From assembly GCF_014650895.1 (NCBI RefSeq), contig NZ_BMVV01000002.1:124001-188000 (forward strand): DNA of 64,000 bases, in the 5' to 3' direction. The position numbers were made by a program, and so were the translations under genes. Below the pieces are notes generated by a model. It had not been told where the DNA came from and did not search any database. It worked only from the letters and a program-made list of their open reading frames with translations. Shown piece by piece: positions 55,960 to 64,000 of this stretch (positions within the stretch are counted from its first letter, which is position 1; every line of letters begins with the position of its first letter). The DNA is from Streptomyces omiyaensis. GTDB lineage: Bacteria > Actinomycetota > Actinomycetes > Streptomycetales > Streptomycetaceae.

Positions 55960-57489
55960 ATGGGCAGCAACGGGCACCGGCGCAGGACCAGCGGCCGCGC
56001 GAAGGCCGTCGGCGCGGTGGTCGCCGCCGCGATCACCGGCGGCACGGTCTTCGCCCTCACCGGTACCGCCCAGGCCGCCGCCGTGGGAGCCGCCTACACC
56101 CGGACCAGCTCCTGGACCGGCGGCTACACCGGCCAGTACGTGATCACCAACGAGACCTCCACCACCCAGTCCGACTGGACGCTGGAGTTCGACCTCCCTG
56201 CCGGGACCACCCTCGGCTCCCTGTGGAACGGCGACCACACCGTCTCGGGCCGCCACGTCACCGTGCGGCCCGCGAGCTGGAACCGGCAGCTCGCCCCCGG
56301 CCGGTCCGTCACCGTCGGTTTCGTGACCTCGGCGGCCGGACGGGCCGGGGACCCGGCGGGCTGCCGGATCAACGAGGCCGCCTGCTCGGCCGGCGGTCCC
56401 GCCCCCACCCCCAGCGGCCGGCCCACCGACCCGCCCACCGCGCCCCCGAAGCCGACCGCGACCGCGAAGCCGACCGCCACCGCGACCGCGCCCCCGAAGC
56501 CGACCGCCACCGCGTCCCCGAAGCCGACCCCCACGGCCACGGCGACCGCCACGGCACCCCCGAAGCCGACCCCGACCCCGGCCCCCGCCCCCGCCGCCGG
56601 CGCGAGGTTCGCCCCCTACGTCGACACCTCGCTCCACCCCGCGTACGACCTGCTCGCCACCGCCGACGCCACCGGGGTGAAGGAGTTCAACCTCGCCTTC
56701 ATCACCTCCGGCGGCTCCTGCGCCCCCCTCTGGGGCGGCGTCACCGACCTCGCGAACGACCGGGTGGCGGCCCAGATCGGCGCCCTGCGCGCCAAGGGCG
56801 GTGACGTGCGGGTCTCCTTCGGCGGCGCCGCCGGCCACGAGCTGGCGCTGAACTGCGCGAGCGCCGCCGACCTGGCGAAGGCGTACGGCAAGGTCGTCGA
56901 CCAGTACCGGCTCACCAAGGTCGACTTCGACGTCGAGGGCGCCGCCCTGCCCGACACGGCCGCCAACACCCGCCGCTCCCAGGCCATCGCCCAGCTCCAG
57001 AGGTCGCACCCCGGCCTGAACGTCTCCTTCACCCTGCCGGTGATGCCCGAGGGCCTGACCCAGCCCGGGGTGAGCCTGCTCGCCGACGCGAAGAGGAACG
57101 GCGTCCGGATCGACGCGGTCAACATCATGGCGATGGACTACGGCCCCGCCTACGGCGCCGACATGGGCACGTACGCGATCCAGGCCGCGACCGCGACCCA
57201 GGCCCAGCTCAAGGGCGTCCTCGGGCTCTCCGACGCGGCCGCCTGGAAGGCCGTCGCCGTGACCCCCATGATCGGCGTGAACGACGTCACGACCGAGGTC
57301 TTCAGGGTCGACGACGCCGCCCAGCTGGTCGACTTCGCGAGGTCGAAGGGGCTCGGCCGGCTCTCGATGTGGTCCTCGACCCGCGACAAGCAGTGCCCGG
57401 ACGGCGCGGTGAACCGCGCCGACGCCACCTGCTCCTCGATCCTCCAGCAGCCGCTGGCCTTCACGAAGGCCCTCTCCGCCTACCGGTAG
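55960..57489 (+). CDS. Secreted CBM2-GH18 chitinase
   Basis: A 509-residue exported enzyme after CGGAGG. The signal peptide ends TAQAAAVGAAY (about residue 38). A CBM2-type module (about 40-140: SWTGGYTGQYVITNETSTTQSDWTLEFDLPAG; LWNGDHTVSGRHVTV) binds chitin or cellulose. A long Pro/Lys/Thr/Ala linker leads to a GH18-type catalytic barrel (about 210-509) with RVSFGGAAGHELALN and KVDFDVEGAAL, where Glu326 follows Asp324 in place of the DxDxE line. It differs in module order from the chitinase at 37150 and has no DasR-type site. A two-component system lies directly upstream. Confidence 0.92.
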   Translation: MGSNGHRRRTSGRAKAVGAVVAAAITGGTVFALTGTAQAAAVGAAYTRTSSWTGGYTGQYVITNETSTTQSDWTLEFDLPAGTTLGSLWNGDHTVSGRHVTVRPASWNRQLAPGRSVTVGFVTSAAGRAGDPAGCRINEAACSAGGPAPTPSGRPTDPPTAPPKPTATAKPTATATAPPKPTATASPKPTPTATATATAPPKPTPTPAPAPAAGARFAPYVDTSLHPAYDLLATADATGVKEFNLAFITSGGSCAPLWGGVTDLANDRVAAQIGALRAKGGDVRVSFGGAAGHELALNCASAADLAKAYGKVVDQYRLTKVDFDVEGAALPDTAANTRRSQAIAQLQRSHPGLNVSFTLPVMPEGLTQPGVSLLADAKRNGVRIDAVNIMAMDYGPAYGADMGTYAIQAATATQAQLKGVLGLSDAAAWKAVAVTPMIGVNDVTTEVFRVDDAAQLVDFARSKGLGRLSMWSSTRDKQCPDGAVNRADATCSSILQQPLAFTKALSAYR

Positions 57490-57511
57490 ACCTTCCCGTC
57501 CCCCCACACCG

Positions 57512-57552
57512 CGTGCCCCGGCCGACGACACCCCACCTTCGGCCGGGGCACG
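57512..57552. terminator. Bidirectional terminator, CBM2-GH18 and AspD genes
   Basis: Perfect 14-bp stem CGTGCCCCGGCCGA / TCGGCCGGGGCACG with a 13-base loop, 14 bp before the convergent AspD stop. Confidence 0.8.
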
Positions 57553-57565
57553 CCCCCGTTCGGCG

Positions 57566-59218
57566 TCAGGCGTCCCGCGAGGCCCGCCACTCGTTCTCGT
57601 AGTCCTGGAAGATGCCCCGCAGGTGGTGGCCGATCTTCAGGTAGTCGAGGTCGTCCAGGTTGGCCAGCGAGACCCGGACCGACCACTCGGGGCCGTCGAA
57701 GCCGCCGCCGTTGAGGAGGACCACGCCGGTCTGCTCGGCGAGCCGGAAGAGCGGGTCGACGGGCTCGTAGTTCTTCTCCAGGAAGTCGGCGAAGTCCTTG
57801 CCGTGGACGCGCTCGGCCTCCGCGAGGAGGTCCAGCTCGATGTAGTAGCCGGCCCGCTTGTCGTCGTCGGCGATCTTCATCCGGGCGCCCTCCAGGAGGA
57901 GGTCGAGCCGCTGCCCCACGATCGACCGCAGCCGCTCCTTGTACTCCTGGCCCTCGGGGAGCATGTCGAAGAGCGAGAAGAGCGTCATCATGACCTGCTG
58001 CGGCAGCGACAGGCCCGCGGTGTGGTTGAGGGCGACCTGCCGGGAGTCGGCGACCAGCCGGTCGATGAACCGGATCTTCCCCGGTTCCAGGGAGAGCGTC
58101 CCGTACCGCTTGTCCAGCCGTGCCTTCTCGGCCGCCGGCAGGTCGGCGATCATCCGGTCGACGACGTTGTCGTCGTGGAGGCCGATGACGCCAAGCCGCC
58201 AGCCGGTGGCGCCGTAGTGCTTCGAGTACGAGTAGACGAGCAGGGTGTTCTGCGGCAGGTCGGCGGCGATCGAGCGGAAGCCGGGGACGAAGGTGCCGTA
58301 GACGTCGTCGGTGACGATCACCAGGTTCGGGTTCTTCTCGGCGACGATCTCCTTGAGCTGGTTCGCGACCCGCTGACTGAGCGCCAGGGAGGGCGGGTTG
58401 GAGGGGTTGACCAGGCAGAGCAGCTTGATCGAGGGGTCCTCCAGCTTGGCGACCTCCTCCGGGGGGTAGCGCCACTCGCGGACGCCGGTCTCGGTGAAGA
58501 GGGAGGCGTTGACGTGCACCACGTCGAACTCGTACGTGTCGAGCTCGGGGATCTCGATGTACGGGGTGAAGACCGGCACCATCAGGGCGATCCGGTCGCC
58601 CTTCTTCAGGATCCCGTTCTTCATCAGGGAGTCGAAGACGTAGCACATGGCGGCGGTGCCGCCCTCGGTGGCGAAGTAGGAGACGTTCCCGGCGGGCGGC
58701 CGCCCGCCGAACATCTCGTCGTCGACGTAGCCGCGGACGACCTGTTCGGTGTGGGTGAGGATCCGGTCCGGCACCGGGTAGTTGTCGCCGATCGAGCTGT
58801 CGGTGAGCTCGTGGACGAAGGCGTCCTTGTCGAAGCCGAAGCGCTCGACGGCGTACTCGACCGACTTCTGGAGCAGCTCGATGCCGGGCAGGTCCGGGTG
58901 CTGCCGCGCGAAGGTGTCGAAGCGGGCGCCGGAGCCCTTGAGTTCGGGCATGCCGCCGAGGTCGTCGGCGGTCCACACCCGGCGGGACTCGGCGATGGCG
59001 AAGTAGCCGAGGGCGTGGAAGGCCTCGCGGGGGCTGGTGGCGGTCCAGTTCGGGTTGCCGCGGCCGGCGTTGAGCATCTGGATCGAGGACTTGCCCTTCT
59101 GGCCGGGCCGATCGGCCTGGGCCGCCTGGGCGATGGTGATGAACTTGTCCTTCAGCTCGAACGGCGAGAGCTGGGCGAAGGACTTGATCTCCTCGCGGGT
59201 GAAGCTGGTCTCGGGCAT
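57566..59218 (-). CDS. aspD: Aspartate 4-decarboxylase / aminotransferase (PLP)
   Basis: A 550-residue PLP enzyme. The PLP-lysine is K333 in VYSYSKHYGATGWRLG and the cofactor loop is YFATEGGTAAMCYVF near 215-230. The full-length match to the AspD family (N-terminal SFTREEIKSFAQLSPFELKDKFI, PGIELLQKSVEYAVERFGFDKDAFVHEL) separates it from ordinary aminotransferases. It converts L-aspartate to L-alanine plus CO2. Two AspT-type exchangers lie upstream in the same operon, so it would make a decarboxylative proton-motive cycle. Confidence 0.92.
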   Translation of the reverse strand: MPETSFTREEIKSFAQLSPFELKDKFITIAQAAQADRPGQKGKSSIQMLNAGRGNPNWTATSPREAFHALGYFAIAESRRVWTADDLGGMPELKGSGARFDTFARQHPDLPGIELLQKSVEYAVERFGFDKDAFVHELTDSSIGDNYPVPDRILTHTEQVVRGYVDDEMFGGRPPAGNVSYFATEGGTAAMCYVFDSLMKNGILKKGDRIALMVPVFTPYIEIPELDTYEFDVVHVNASLFTETGVREWRYPPEEVAKLEDPSIKLLCLVNPSNPPSLALSQRVANQLKEIVAEKNPNLVIVTDDVYGTFVPGFRSIAADLPQNTLLVYSYSKHYGATGWRLGVIGLHDDNVVDRMIADLPAAEKARLDKRYGTLSLEPGKIRFIDRLVADSRQVALNHTAGLSLPQQVMMTLFSLFDMLPEGQEYKERLRSIVGQRLDLLLEGARMKIADDDKRAGYYIELDLLAEAERVHGKDFADFLEKNYEPVDPLFRLAEQTGVVLLNGGGFDGPEWSVRVSLANLDDLDYLKIGHHLRGIFQDYENEWRASRDA

Positions 59219-59237
59219 GGCGTGTCCTTCGCGGAGG

Positions 59238-60941
59238 TCAGTGGTTGAGGATGACGATCACGGCGCCCCAGATGGTCAGCAGCACGTTGCCCACCGCGTA
59301 GGGGATCGTGTAGCCGAGGGTGGGGATCTGCGACCTGGACTGTTCGTTGATGGCGCCGATCGCCGCGGTCGTGGTCTGGCCGCCGGCCAGCACGCCCATC
59401 AGGATCGGGAAGCGGATCTTCTGGACGTAGTGGCCGACGAGGAAGCCGACGATCAGCGGGATCAGGGTGGCGACCGCTCCCCACAGGAGCAGCCCCCAGC
59501 CGGCCGTGGACAGGCCGCTGGTGAAGCTCGGGCCGGCGTTGATGCCGACCACGGCGACGAAGGCGCACAGGCCGAAGGTGTCCATGAACCACTGGGCGCC
59601 CGGCGGCACGTTGCCGTACGTCGGGTACTTGCCCCGGATCCAGCCGAAGACCAGGCCCATGATCAGCGCGCCGCCGGAGGTCGACAGCGAGATCGGCACC
59701 CCGGAGACGGTGAGGGCCGGGATGCCGACGCAGCCGCCGAGGAAGACGCCGAGGCCGACCCAGAGCATGTCGGTGGCGAAGGAGGTCGGCACGGGCTTGC
59801 CGATCGCCCTGCCCGCCGGGTCCACGAGGCGCTTCGGGCCGGTCAGGACCACGGTGTCGCCGCGCTCCAGCTTCGTGGAGAGCCGGTAGGGGAACTCGGA
59901 GCCGGAGCGGTAGATCCGGTCGACGTAGACGCCGACCATGAAGGGCTCGCGGCGCAGCTCGGCGACGGTCTTCCCGAGCTGCGCCCTGTCCGAGGCGACG
60001 ACGTGGAGGGACTCGGTCTCGTAGCCGAGGAGTTCGACGTCGTCGGTCTCGGGGCCGATGTGGGTGCGGGCGTCGAAGTCGACGAGGGAGCCGCGCAGGG
60101 CGGAGACGGCGACGGTGTCGCCCTCGCGGAGCACGGTCCGCTGGTCGTGGTCGAGGACCGTGCCGTCGCGGCGGACCCGGGTGAGGTAGATGCGGTGGCC
60201 GAGCTCCTGCTGCTGCTTCTCGAAGTCGTCGATGGTGCGGCCGACGAGGTCGGGGCGCCGGATCGTGTACGCGCGCAGCACGACCTCGTAGTAGCCCTCG
60301 GCGAGGTCGGGGTTGTCACCGGGGGCGTCCAGCTCCTGGGCGAGCCGCGCGGACTCGGCGGCCAGGTCCCGCTTGTAGAGCCGGGGGAGGACGTTGGCGA
60401 GGAGGATCGCGCAGAGGATGGTGCCGAGCGGGTAGGTGACCGCGTACCCGATGGCGACCAGGTTCTCCTCGGTCTTCATCTGGTCGGCGGAGAGCCCGGG
60501 GAGGTTGCCGATGGCGTCCTGGGCGACGCCGATGACGGCGGACTGGGTGAGCGCGCCGCCGAGCAGGCCGGCGGAGAGGCCGGGGCCGTACCCGAGCATC
60601 ACGGCGAAGCCCCAGGAGACCAGCAGGCCGGTGACGCAGACGATGATCGCGTTGACGACCTGCGGCAGTCCGTCCTTCTTGAGGCCCCGGAAGAACTGGG
60701 GGCCGACCTTGTAGCCGAGGGCGAAGAGGAAGAGGGTGAAGAAGAGGTTCTTCACCGTCGCGTCGATGGTGATCTCGAACTGGGCGCCGAGCAGCAGGCC
60801 CGCGACCAGGCAACCGGTGACGGCTCCCAGGGCGATCGCCCGGTAGCGCAGCTTCCCGATGAGGAAGCCGAGGGCGACGGTGAGGAAGACCAGCAGTTCG
60901 GGGTGGGGCTGGAAGATGTTCCGGTCGAGGAAGTCGATCAT
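59238..60941 (-). CDS. AspT-type aspartate:alanine exchanger, copy A
   Basis: A 567-residue antiporter. Two hydrophobic halves (LLVFLTVALGFLIGKLRYRAIALGAVTGCLVAGLLLG; SGGALIMGLVFGWIRGKYPTYGN) flank a cytoplasmic domain of TrkA_C type (IYLTRVRRDGTVLDHDQRTVLREGDTVAVSAL). The GALTQSAVIGVAQDAI and GQTTTAAIGAINEQS segments are the AAE-family signature. It exchanges aspartate for alanine and lies 19 bp upstream of aspD. A homologous gene, diverged, precedes it. Confidence 0.9.
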   Translation of the reverse strand: MIDFLDRNIFQPHPELLVFLTVALGFLIGKLRYRAIALGAVTGCLVAGLLLGAQFEITIDATVKNLFFTLFLFALGYKVGPQFFRGLKKDGLPQVVNAIIVCVTGLLVSWGFAVMLGYGPGLSAGLLGGALTQSAVIGVAQDAIGNLPGLSADQMKTEENLVAIGYAVTYPLGTILCAILLANVLPRLYKRDLAAESARLAQELDAPGDNPDLAEGYYEVVLRAYTIRRPDLVGRTIDDFEKQQQELGHRIYLTRVRRDGTVLDHDQRTVLREGDTVAVSALRGSLVDFDARTHIGPETDDVELLGYETESLHVVASDRAQLGKTVAELRREPFMVGVYVDRIYRSGSEFPYRLSTKLERGDTVVLTGPKRLVDPAGRAIGKPVPTSFATDMLWVGLGVFLGGCVGIPALTVSGVPISLSTSGGALIMGLVFGWIRGKYPTYGNVPPGAQWFMDTFGLCAFVAVVGINAGPSFTSGLSTAGWGLLLWGAVATLIPLIVGFLVGHYVQKIRFPILMGVLAGGQTTTAAIGAINEQSRSQIPTLGYTIPYAVGNVLLTIWGAVIVILNH

Positions 60942-60958
60942 GGAGGTGGGGCCGCCTC

Positions 60959-62641
60959 TCAGGCTCCGAGGATGCCGACGAGCAGAGGTCCGGTCAGCGG
61001 GAGCAGGAAGTTGGAGAGGGTGTAGGTGATCGTGTAGCCGAGCATCGGGACCGAGCTCTGCGCGACCTGGGTGACCGAGGTGATCGCCGGCGTCGAGCAC
61101 TGCTGCCCCGCGATGGCGCCGATGAGCAGCGGTTTCTCGATCTTCAGGAGCTTGCGGCCGACGACCAGCGAGACCGTCGCCGGGACGAGGACCATGGCGA
61201 TGCCCGCGAACGGCAGCAGCGCCCCGTACTCCTTGAGCAGCGGTCCCGCCTGCGGGCCGGAGACCAGGCCGGTGCAGGCGATGAAGATGGCCAGGCCCAT
61301 GTCCTTGAGCGTGGTGGCGGCCTGCGGCGGGAAGGCGCCGAAGGTCTGGGTGCGGGAGCGGTACCAGCCGAAGAGCAGGCCGGAGACGAGGCAGCCGCCG
61401 CCGGTGCCCAGCGACAGGGGGACGTCGCCGAACTTCACCACGACCTGTCCGAGGAGCGAGCCGCAGGCGATGCCGAGACCCAGGTAGACGAAGTCGGTGG
61501 AGTCGTTCCTGACGATCGCGCCGACCTTGGAGGCGAGCTTCCCGAGCGAGGCGCGGGCGCCCACCAGGGTGAGCACGTCGCCGCGCTGGACGACGGTCTC
61601 CGGGGTGGCGGGCAGGTGTGCCTCGCCCCGCAGCACGTCGGTCACGTAGACGCCGCCGGAGGCGATCTCCGGGTGCTCGGTGGTCAGCGTGTCCAGGGAC
61701 TTGCCGGCCGCCGACCGGTCGGTGAGGGAGACCTGCTGGGTGGCGAGGGGGGTGTCGAGGCCCGGCACCGCGGGGGTCTCGGGGCCGATGAGCCGGCCCG
61801 CCTCGATGATGTTGGCCCGCCGGCCGACCGCGAGGACGAGGTCGGAGAGGGTGAGCGTGAAGTCGGGCGGGGGAGGGGTCAGGATCTCGCCGCCCCGCTT
61901 CACCGCCTCGACGGTGACCCGGTTGCCGAACTGCCGCTCCAGGTCGGAGACCCTGGCGCCGTCGGCGAGGGTGACGAGGAAGGTGCGGCCCACCATGTTG
62001 GGCAGCGCCTCGCGCTCGTCGGACTCCAGGGCGGCGCCGGAGCCCCGCATCTTCTCCCACAGCTCGCGGGAGGCGTCGCGGAGGTTGATCCGCAGCAGCA
62101 TCGGCATGATCTGGCTGGTGTAGATCACGATGGTGACGAGGCCGAAGAGGTAGCAGACCGTGTACGCGGTGGCCACGTGGCCCTGGTACTGGGTGATCTG
62201 CTCCTGCGTCAGGTCGGAGAGCTTGCCGATGGCCTCGGTGGCCGTGCCGACGACCGCGGACTCGGTGGCGGCGCCGGCCAGGATGCCGGCGGCGGTGCCG
62301 ACGTCCAGGTCGAAGGCCTCCGCCAGGCCGAGGGCGATGCCGACGACGCAGACCACCTCGATGATGCAGAGGGTGAAGAAGCGCAGGCTCTTCCTGTTGA
62401 GGTTGGCGAAGAACTGGGGCCCGGCCAGATAGCCGAGCGAGAAGATGAAGATCGCGAAGAAGATCGTCTTGACGTCGTCGGAGACGGTGACCTTCGCCCA
62501 GGCGCCCATGAGCAGCGAGACGATCAGCGTCCCGCAGATGCCGCCGAGCGTGATCGGGCCGACCCGGAGCTTGCCGAGGAGGTAACCCGCGGCGAGGCAG
62601 ACGAAGAGGGCGAGTTCGGGATGGTCGCGCAGGACTCCCAT
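60959..62641 (-). CDS. AspT-type aspartate:alanine exchanger, copy B
   Basis: A 560-residue paralogue of copy A, starting MGVLRDHPELALFVCLAAGYLLGKLRVGPITLGG and carrying GAATESAVVGTATEAIG and GQQCSTPAITSVTQVAQS as the signature pair. The cytoplasmic TrkA_C region (ALPNMVGRTFLVTLADGARVSDLE) is present. It is 17 bp from copy A. The pair may form a hetero-oligomer, as two-gene forms are not the rule for this family. Confidence 0.9.
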   Translation of the reverse strand: MGVLRDHPELALFVCLAAGYLLGKLRVGPITLGGICGTLIVSLLMGAWAKVTVSDDVKTIFFAIFIFSLGYLAGPQFFANLNRKSLRFFTLCIIEVVCVVGIALGLAEAFDLDVGTAAGILAGAATESAVVGTATEAIGKLSDLTQEQITQYQGHVATAYTVCYLFGLVTIVIYTSQIMPMLLRINLRDASRELWEKMRGSGAALESDEREALPNMVGRTFLVTLADGARVSDLERQFGNRVTVEAVKRGGEILTPPPPDFTLTLSDLVLAVGRRANIIEAGRLIGPETPAVPGLDTPLATQQVSLTDRSAAGKSLDTLTTEHPEIASGGVYVTDVLRGEAHLPATPETVVQRGDVLTLVGARASLGKLASKVGAIVRNDSTDFVYLGLGIACGSLLGQVVVKFGDVPLSLGTGGGCLVSGLLFGWYRSRTQTFGAFPPQAATTLKDMGLAIFIACTGLVSGPQAGPLLKEYGALLPFAGIAMVLVPATVSLVVGRKLLKIEKPLLIGAIAGQQCSTPAITSVTQVAQSSVPMLGYTITYTLSNFLLPLTGPLLVGILGA

Positions 62642-62800
62642 CCGGCCTCACCCCGCCCACGCGATGGGCAAATCGTTCATAGCGGACATAAGGGGAAGCT
62701 AGCAGCGCAAGATCGGCAGAGGGCCGCCGCCGCGCCCGTCCGGGTGAACGCCCTCCGCGGCCCCGTCGCCCCGTCGCCCCGTCCCCCTTGAGCCCGTCCA

Positions 62801-62840
62801 CCCCTTCACCCCTTCACCCCTTCACCCCTTCACCCCTTCA
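62801..62840. repeat. Five tandem 8-bp units at the permease 3' end
   Basis: CCCCTTCA repeats five times; read in the coding sense as TGAAGGGG. The permease stop (TGA, 62832-62830) is inside. The unit length is not a multiple of three, so TGA appears in all three frames within three units. Confidence 0.93.
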
Positions 62841-63705
62841 CCGCGCCCCGCATCACCCCGCCCACGATCTGCCGCCCGAAGAGGGCGAGCACCACGAGGA
62901 GCGGCAGCGTCCCGAGCAGCGCCCCCGCCATCACCACCGAGGTGTCCGGCACGTACCCCCGCCCGAGCCCGGTCAGCGCCACCTGCACCGTCGGGTTCCC
63001 CGTCTGGGTCAGCGCGAGGACCGGCCAGAAGAAGTCGTTCCACGCCGCCACGAAGGACAGCATCCCGAGCACCGCCATCGCCGGCCGCGCCGCCGGCAGC
63101 ACCAGGTGCCACACCACCCGCAGCGTCCCCGCCCCGTCCATCCGCGCCGCCTCCAGGAGCTCGGGCGGCAGGGCCCGCAGCAGGTGCTGGCGCATGTAGA
63201 AGACGCCGAAGGCGGAGACCAGCGAGGGGAGCACCACCGACTGGAGCTGGTCCGTCCACCCCAGCCGGGCGATCAGCAGGTAGAGCGGGACGACCCCGAG
63301 CTGGGGCGGCACCAGCAGCGTCGCCCCCACCAGGAGCAGCAGCGGCCCCCGGAAGCGGAACCGCAGCCGGGCGAAGGCGAAGCCGGCCAGCGTCGAGAAG
63401 AGCACCGTGCCGAGCGCCACCGATCCCGCCACCACGGCCGTGTTGGCCAGCGCCTCGCCCATCCCGCCCTCGTCCCAGGCCACCGACAGGTTCCGGCCCA
63501 GGTTCCGGCCGAACCGGAACGGCGGCGGGCTCTGGGCCAGCCGCCCGCTCGTCCGCGAGGCGGCGACCGCCGTCCACAGCAGCGGGAAGACGGAGACCGC
63601 CGTGAACAGGCCGAGCAGCAGGTACGTCCCCCACCCGCCCCGCTCGTACGGCTCCGCCCCCGCGTCCGGCCCCCGGTCGCGGCCCCGCCGCGCCCGCCCG
63701 CTCAC
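62830..63705 (-). CDS. Carbohydrate ABC transporter permease (MalG-like)
   Basis: A 291-residue inner-membrane protein. About six hydrophobic helices are present (TYLLLGLFTAVSVFPLLWTAV; ALANTAVVAGSVALGTVLFSTLAGFAF; LLLLVGATLLVPPQLGVVPLYLLI). The EAA loop is ELLEAARMDGAGTLRVVWHLVLPAARPAMAVLG. The GTG start overlaps the upstream permease by 4 bp. The substrate is a sugar or oligosaccharide, but no binding protein is in view. Confidence 0.9.
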   Translation of the reverse strand: MSGRARRGRDRGPDAGAEPYERGGWGTYLLLGLFTAVSVFPLLWTAVAASRTSGRLAQSPPPFRFGRNLGRNLSVAWDEGGMGEALANTAVVAGSVALGTVLFSTLAGFAFARLRFRFRGPLLLLVGATLLVPPQLGVVPLYLLIARLGWTDQLQSVVLPSLVSAFGVFYMRQHLLRALPPELLEAARMDGAGTLRVVWHLVLPAARPAMAVLGMLSFVAAWNDFFWPVLALTQTGNPTVQVALTGLGRGYVPDTSVVMAGALLGTLPLLVVLALFGRQIVGGVMRGAVKG

Positions 63706-64000
63706 CGCCGCGCCCTCCTGCCGCGGGCGACCCGCGCGAGCCGCACCGCCCCGAAGAGCACCACCAGGAGCAGCAGCATCGCCCAGGCGATCGCGGCCGC
63801 CCGCCCCAGGTGCAGGTTCACCCAGCCCTGTTCGTACAGGTAGAGCCCCAGCGTCTGGTACTGGTGGTCGGCGCCGCCCGAGGCGCCCGCCCCGCTGCTG
63901 AAGAGCAGCGGTTCGCCGAAGAGCTGCAGCGCGCCGATCGTCGACACCAGCCCCGTGAAGGCCAGCGCCGGCCGCAGTCCCGGCAGCGTCACGTGGAGGA
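63702..64000 (-). CDS. Sugar ABC transporter permease (MalF-like), cut by window edge
   Basis: The C-terminal 99 codons of a second permease: LHVTLPGLRPALAFTGLVSTIGALQLFGEPLLFSS begins just after the EAA loop, then one more helix (AAAIAWAMLLLLVVLFGAVRLARVARG). The stop overlaps the MalG-like start by 4 bp. The first two-thirds lies outside the window. Confidence 0.88.
   Translation of the reverse strand, partial: LHVTLPGLRPALAFTGLVSTIGALQLFGEPLLFSSGAGASGGADHQYQTLGLYLYEQGWVNLHLGRAAAIAWAMLLLLVVLFGAVRLARVARGRRARR

Overview
The window is chromosomal DNA from a Streptomyces or close relative. It is very GC-rich with strong third-position GC, GTG starts and 4-bp ATGA/GTGA gene overlaps are common, and it carries typical Streptomyces families: class E and F sortases, HATPase and XRE regulators, DasR-type chitin genes, an SPFH protein with a huge Pro/Ala region, and a GGDEF-EAL protein. 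No phage, integrase, insertion sequence, rRNA or CRISPR array was seen.

Layout. 1-3.4 kb: a divergent regulatory block (XRE-like regulator; two HATPase regulators, the second with a degenerate ATP site) followed by an McrB N-terminal domain fused to a PD-(D/E)XK nuclease-like domain. 3.4-13.3 kb: SEC-C TPR protein, class E sortase, MFS pump with divergent HxlR regulator, YidC-like insertase, FAH-family hydrolase, Gfo/Idh/MocA oxidoreductase divergent from a ROK repressor, and a wall protein ending in LAHTG. 13.4-21.8 kb: a phosphonate uptake and degradation cluster (UTRA-type GntR regulator, FAD oxidoreductase, phosphonatase-like HAD, ABC transporter, secreted phosphodiesterase) with the same composite element before both transcription units. 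21.9-24.9 kb: NagD-like HAD, secreted protein plus class F sortase, and a probable broken lipoprotein gene. 25-42.6 kb: blocks separated by three identical tRNA-Lys(CUU) genes, holding an NlpC/P60 hydrolase with the SPFH protein, an LPMO and a GH18 chitinase (both behind DasR-like sites), acyl-CoA ligase, two-component system, IclR regulator, LLM oxidoreductase, GGDEF-EAL protein and a secreted M6-type protease. 42.6-50 kb: a prim-pol-like protein whose stop codon lies inside a tRNA, TetR with peroxiredoxin-like protein, and a translationally coupled Cas4-like nuclease / unknown / SF1 helicase operon. 50-57.5 kb: TPR regulator, small prim-pol-like protein, spermidine-synthase-like protein, OmpR-type two-component system and a CBM2-GH18 chitinase. 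57.5-64 kb: aspartate 4-decarboxylase with two AspT-type exchangers, and the end of a sugar ABC transporter.

How the genes work together. The phosphonate block looks like a full import-oxidise-cleave pathway. LPMO and chitinases are spread over 27 kb, two of the three under probable DasR control and the third beside a two-component system. Aspartate decarboxylase plus two exchangers would form a proton-motive Asp:Ala cycle. The best candidates for an undescribed system are the nuclease-helicase operon at 45.2-49.3 kb, whose nuclease carries a Cas4/AddB-like four-cysteine pattern, and the McrB-N/nuclease protein with its regulatory neighbours at the left edge.

All assignments come from reading sequence and motifs; no database search was run. 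Start codons were chosen by ribosome binding site and overlap where possible.
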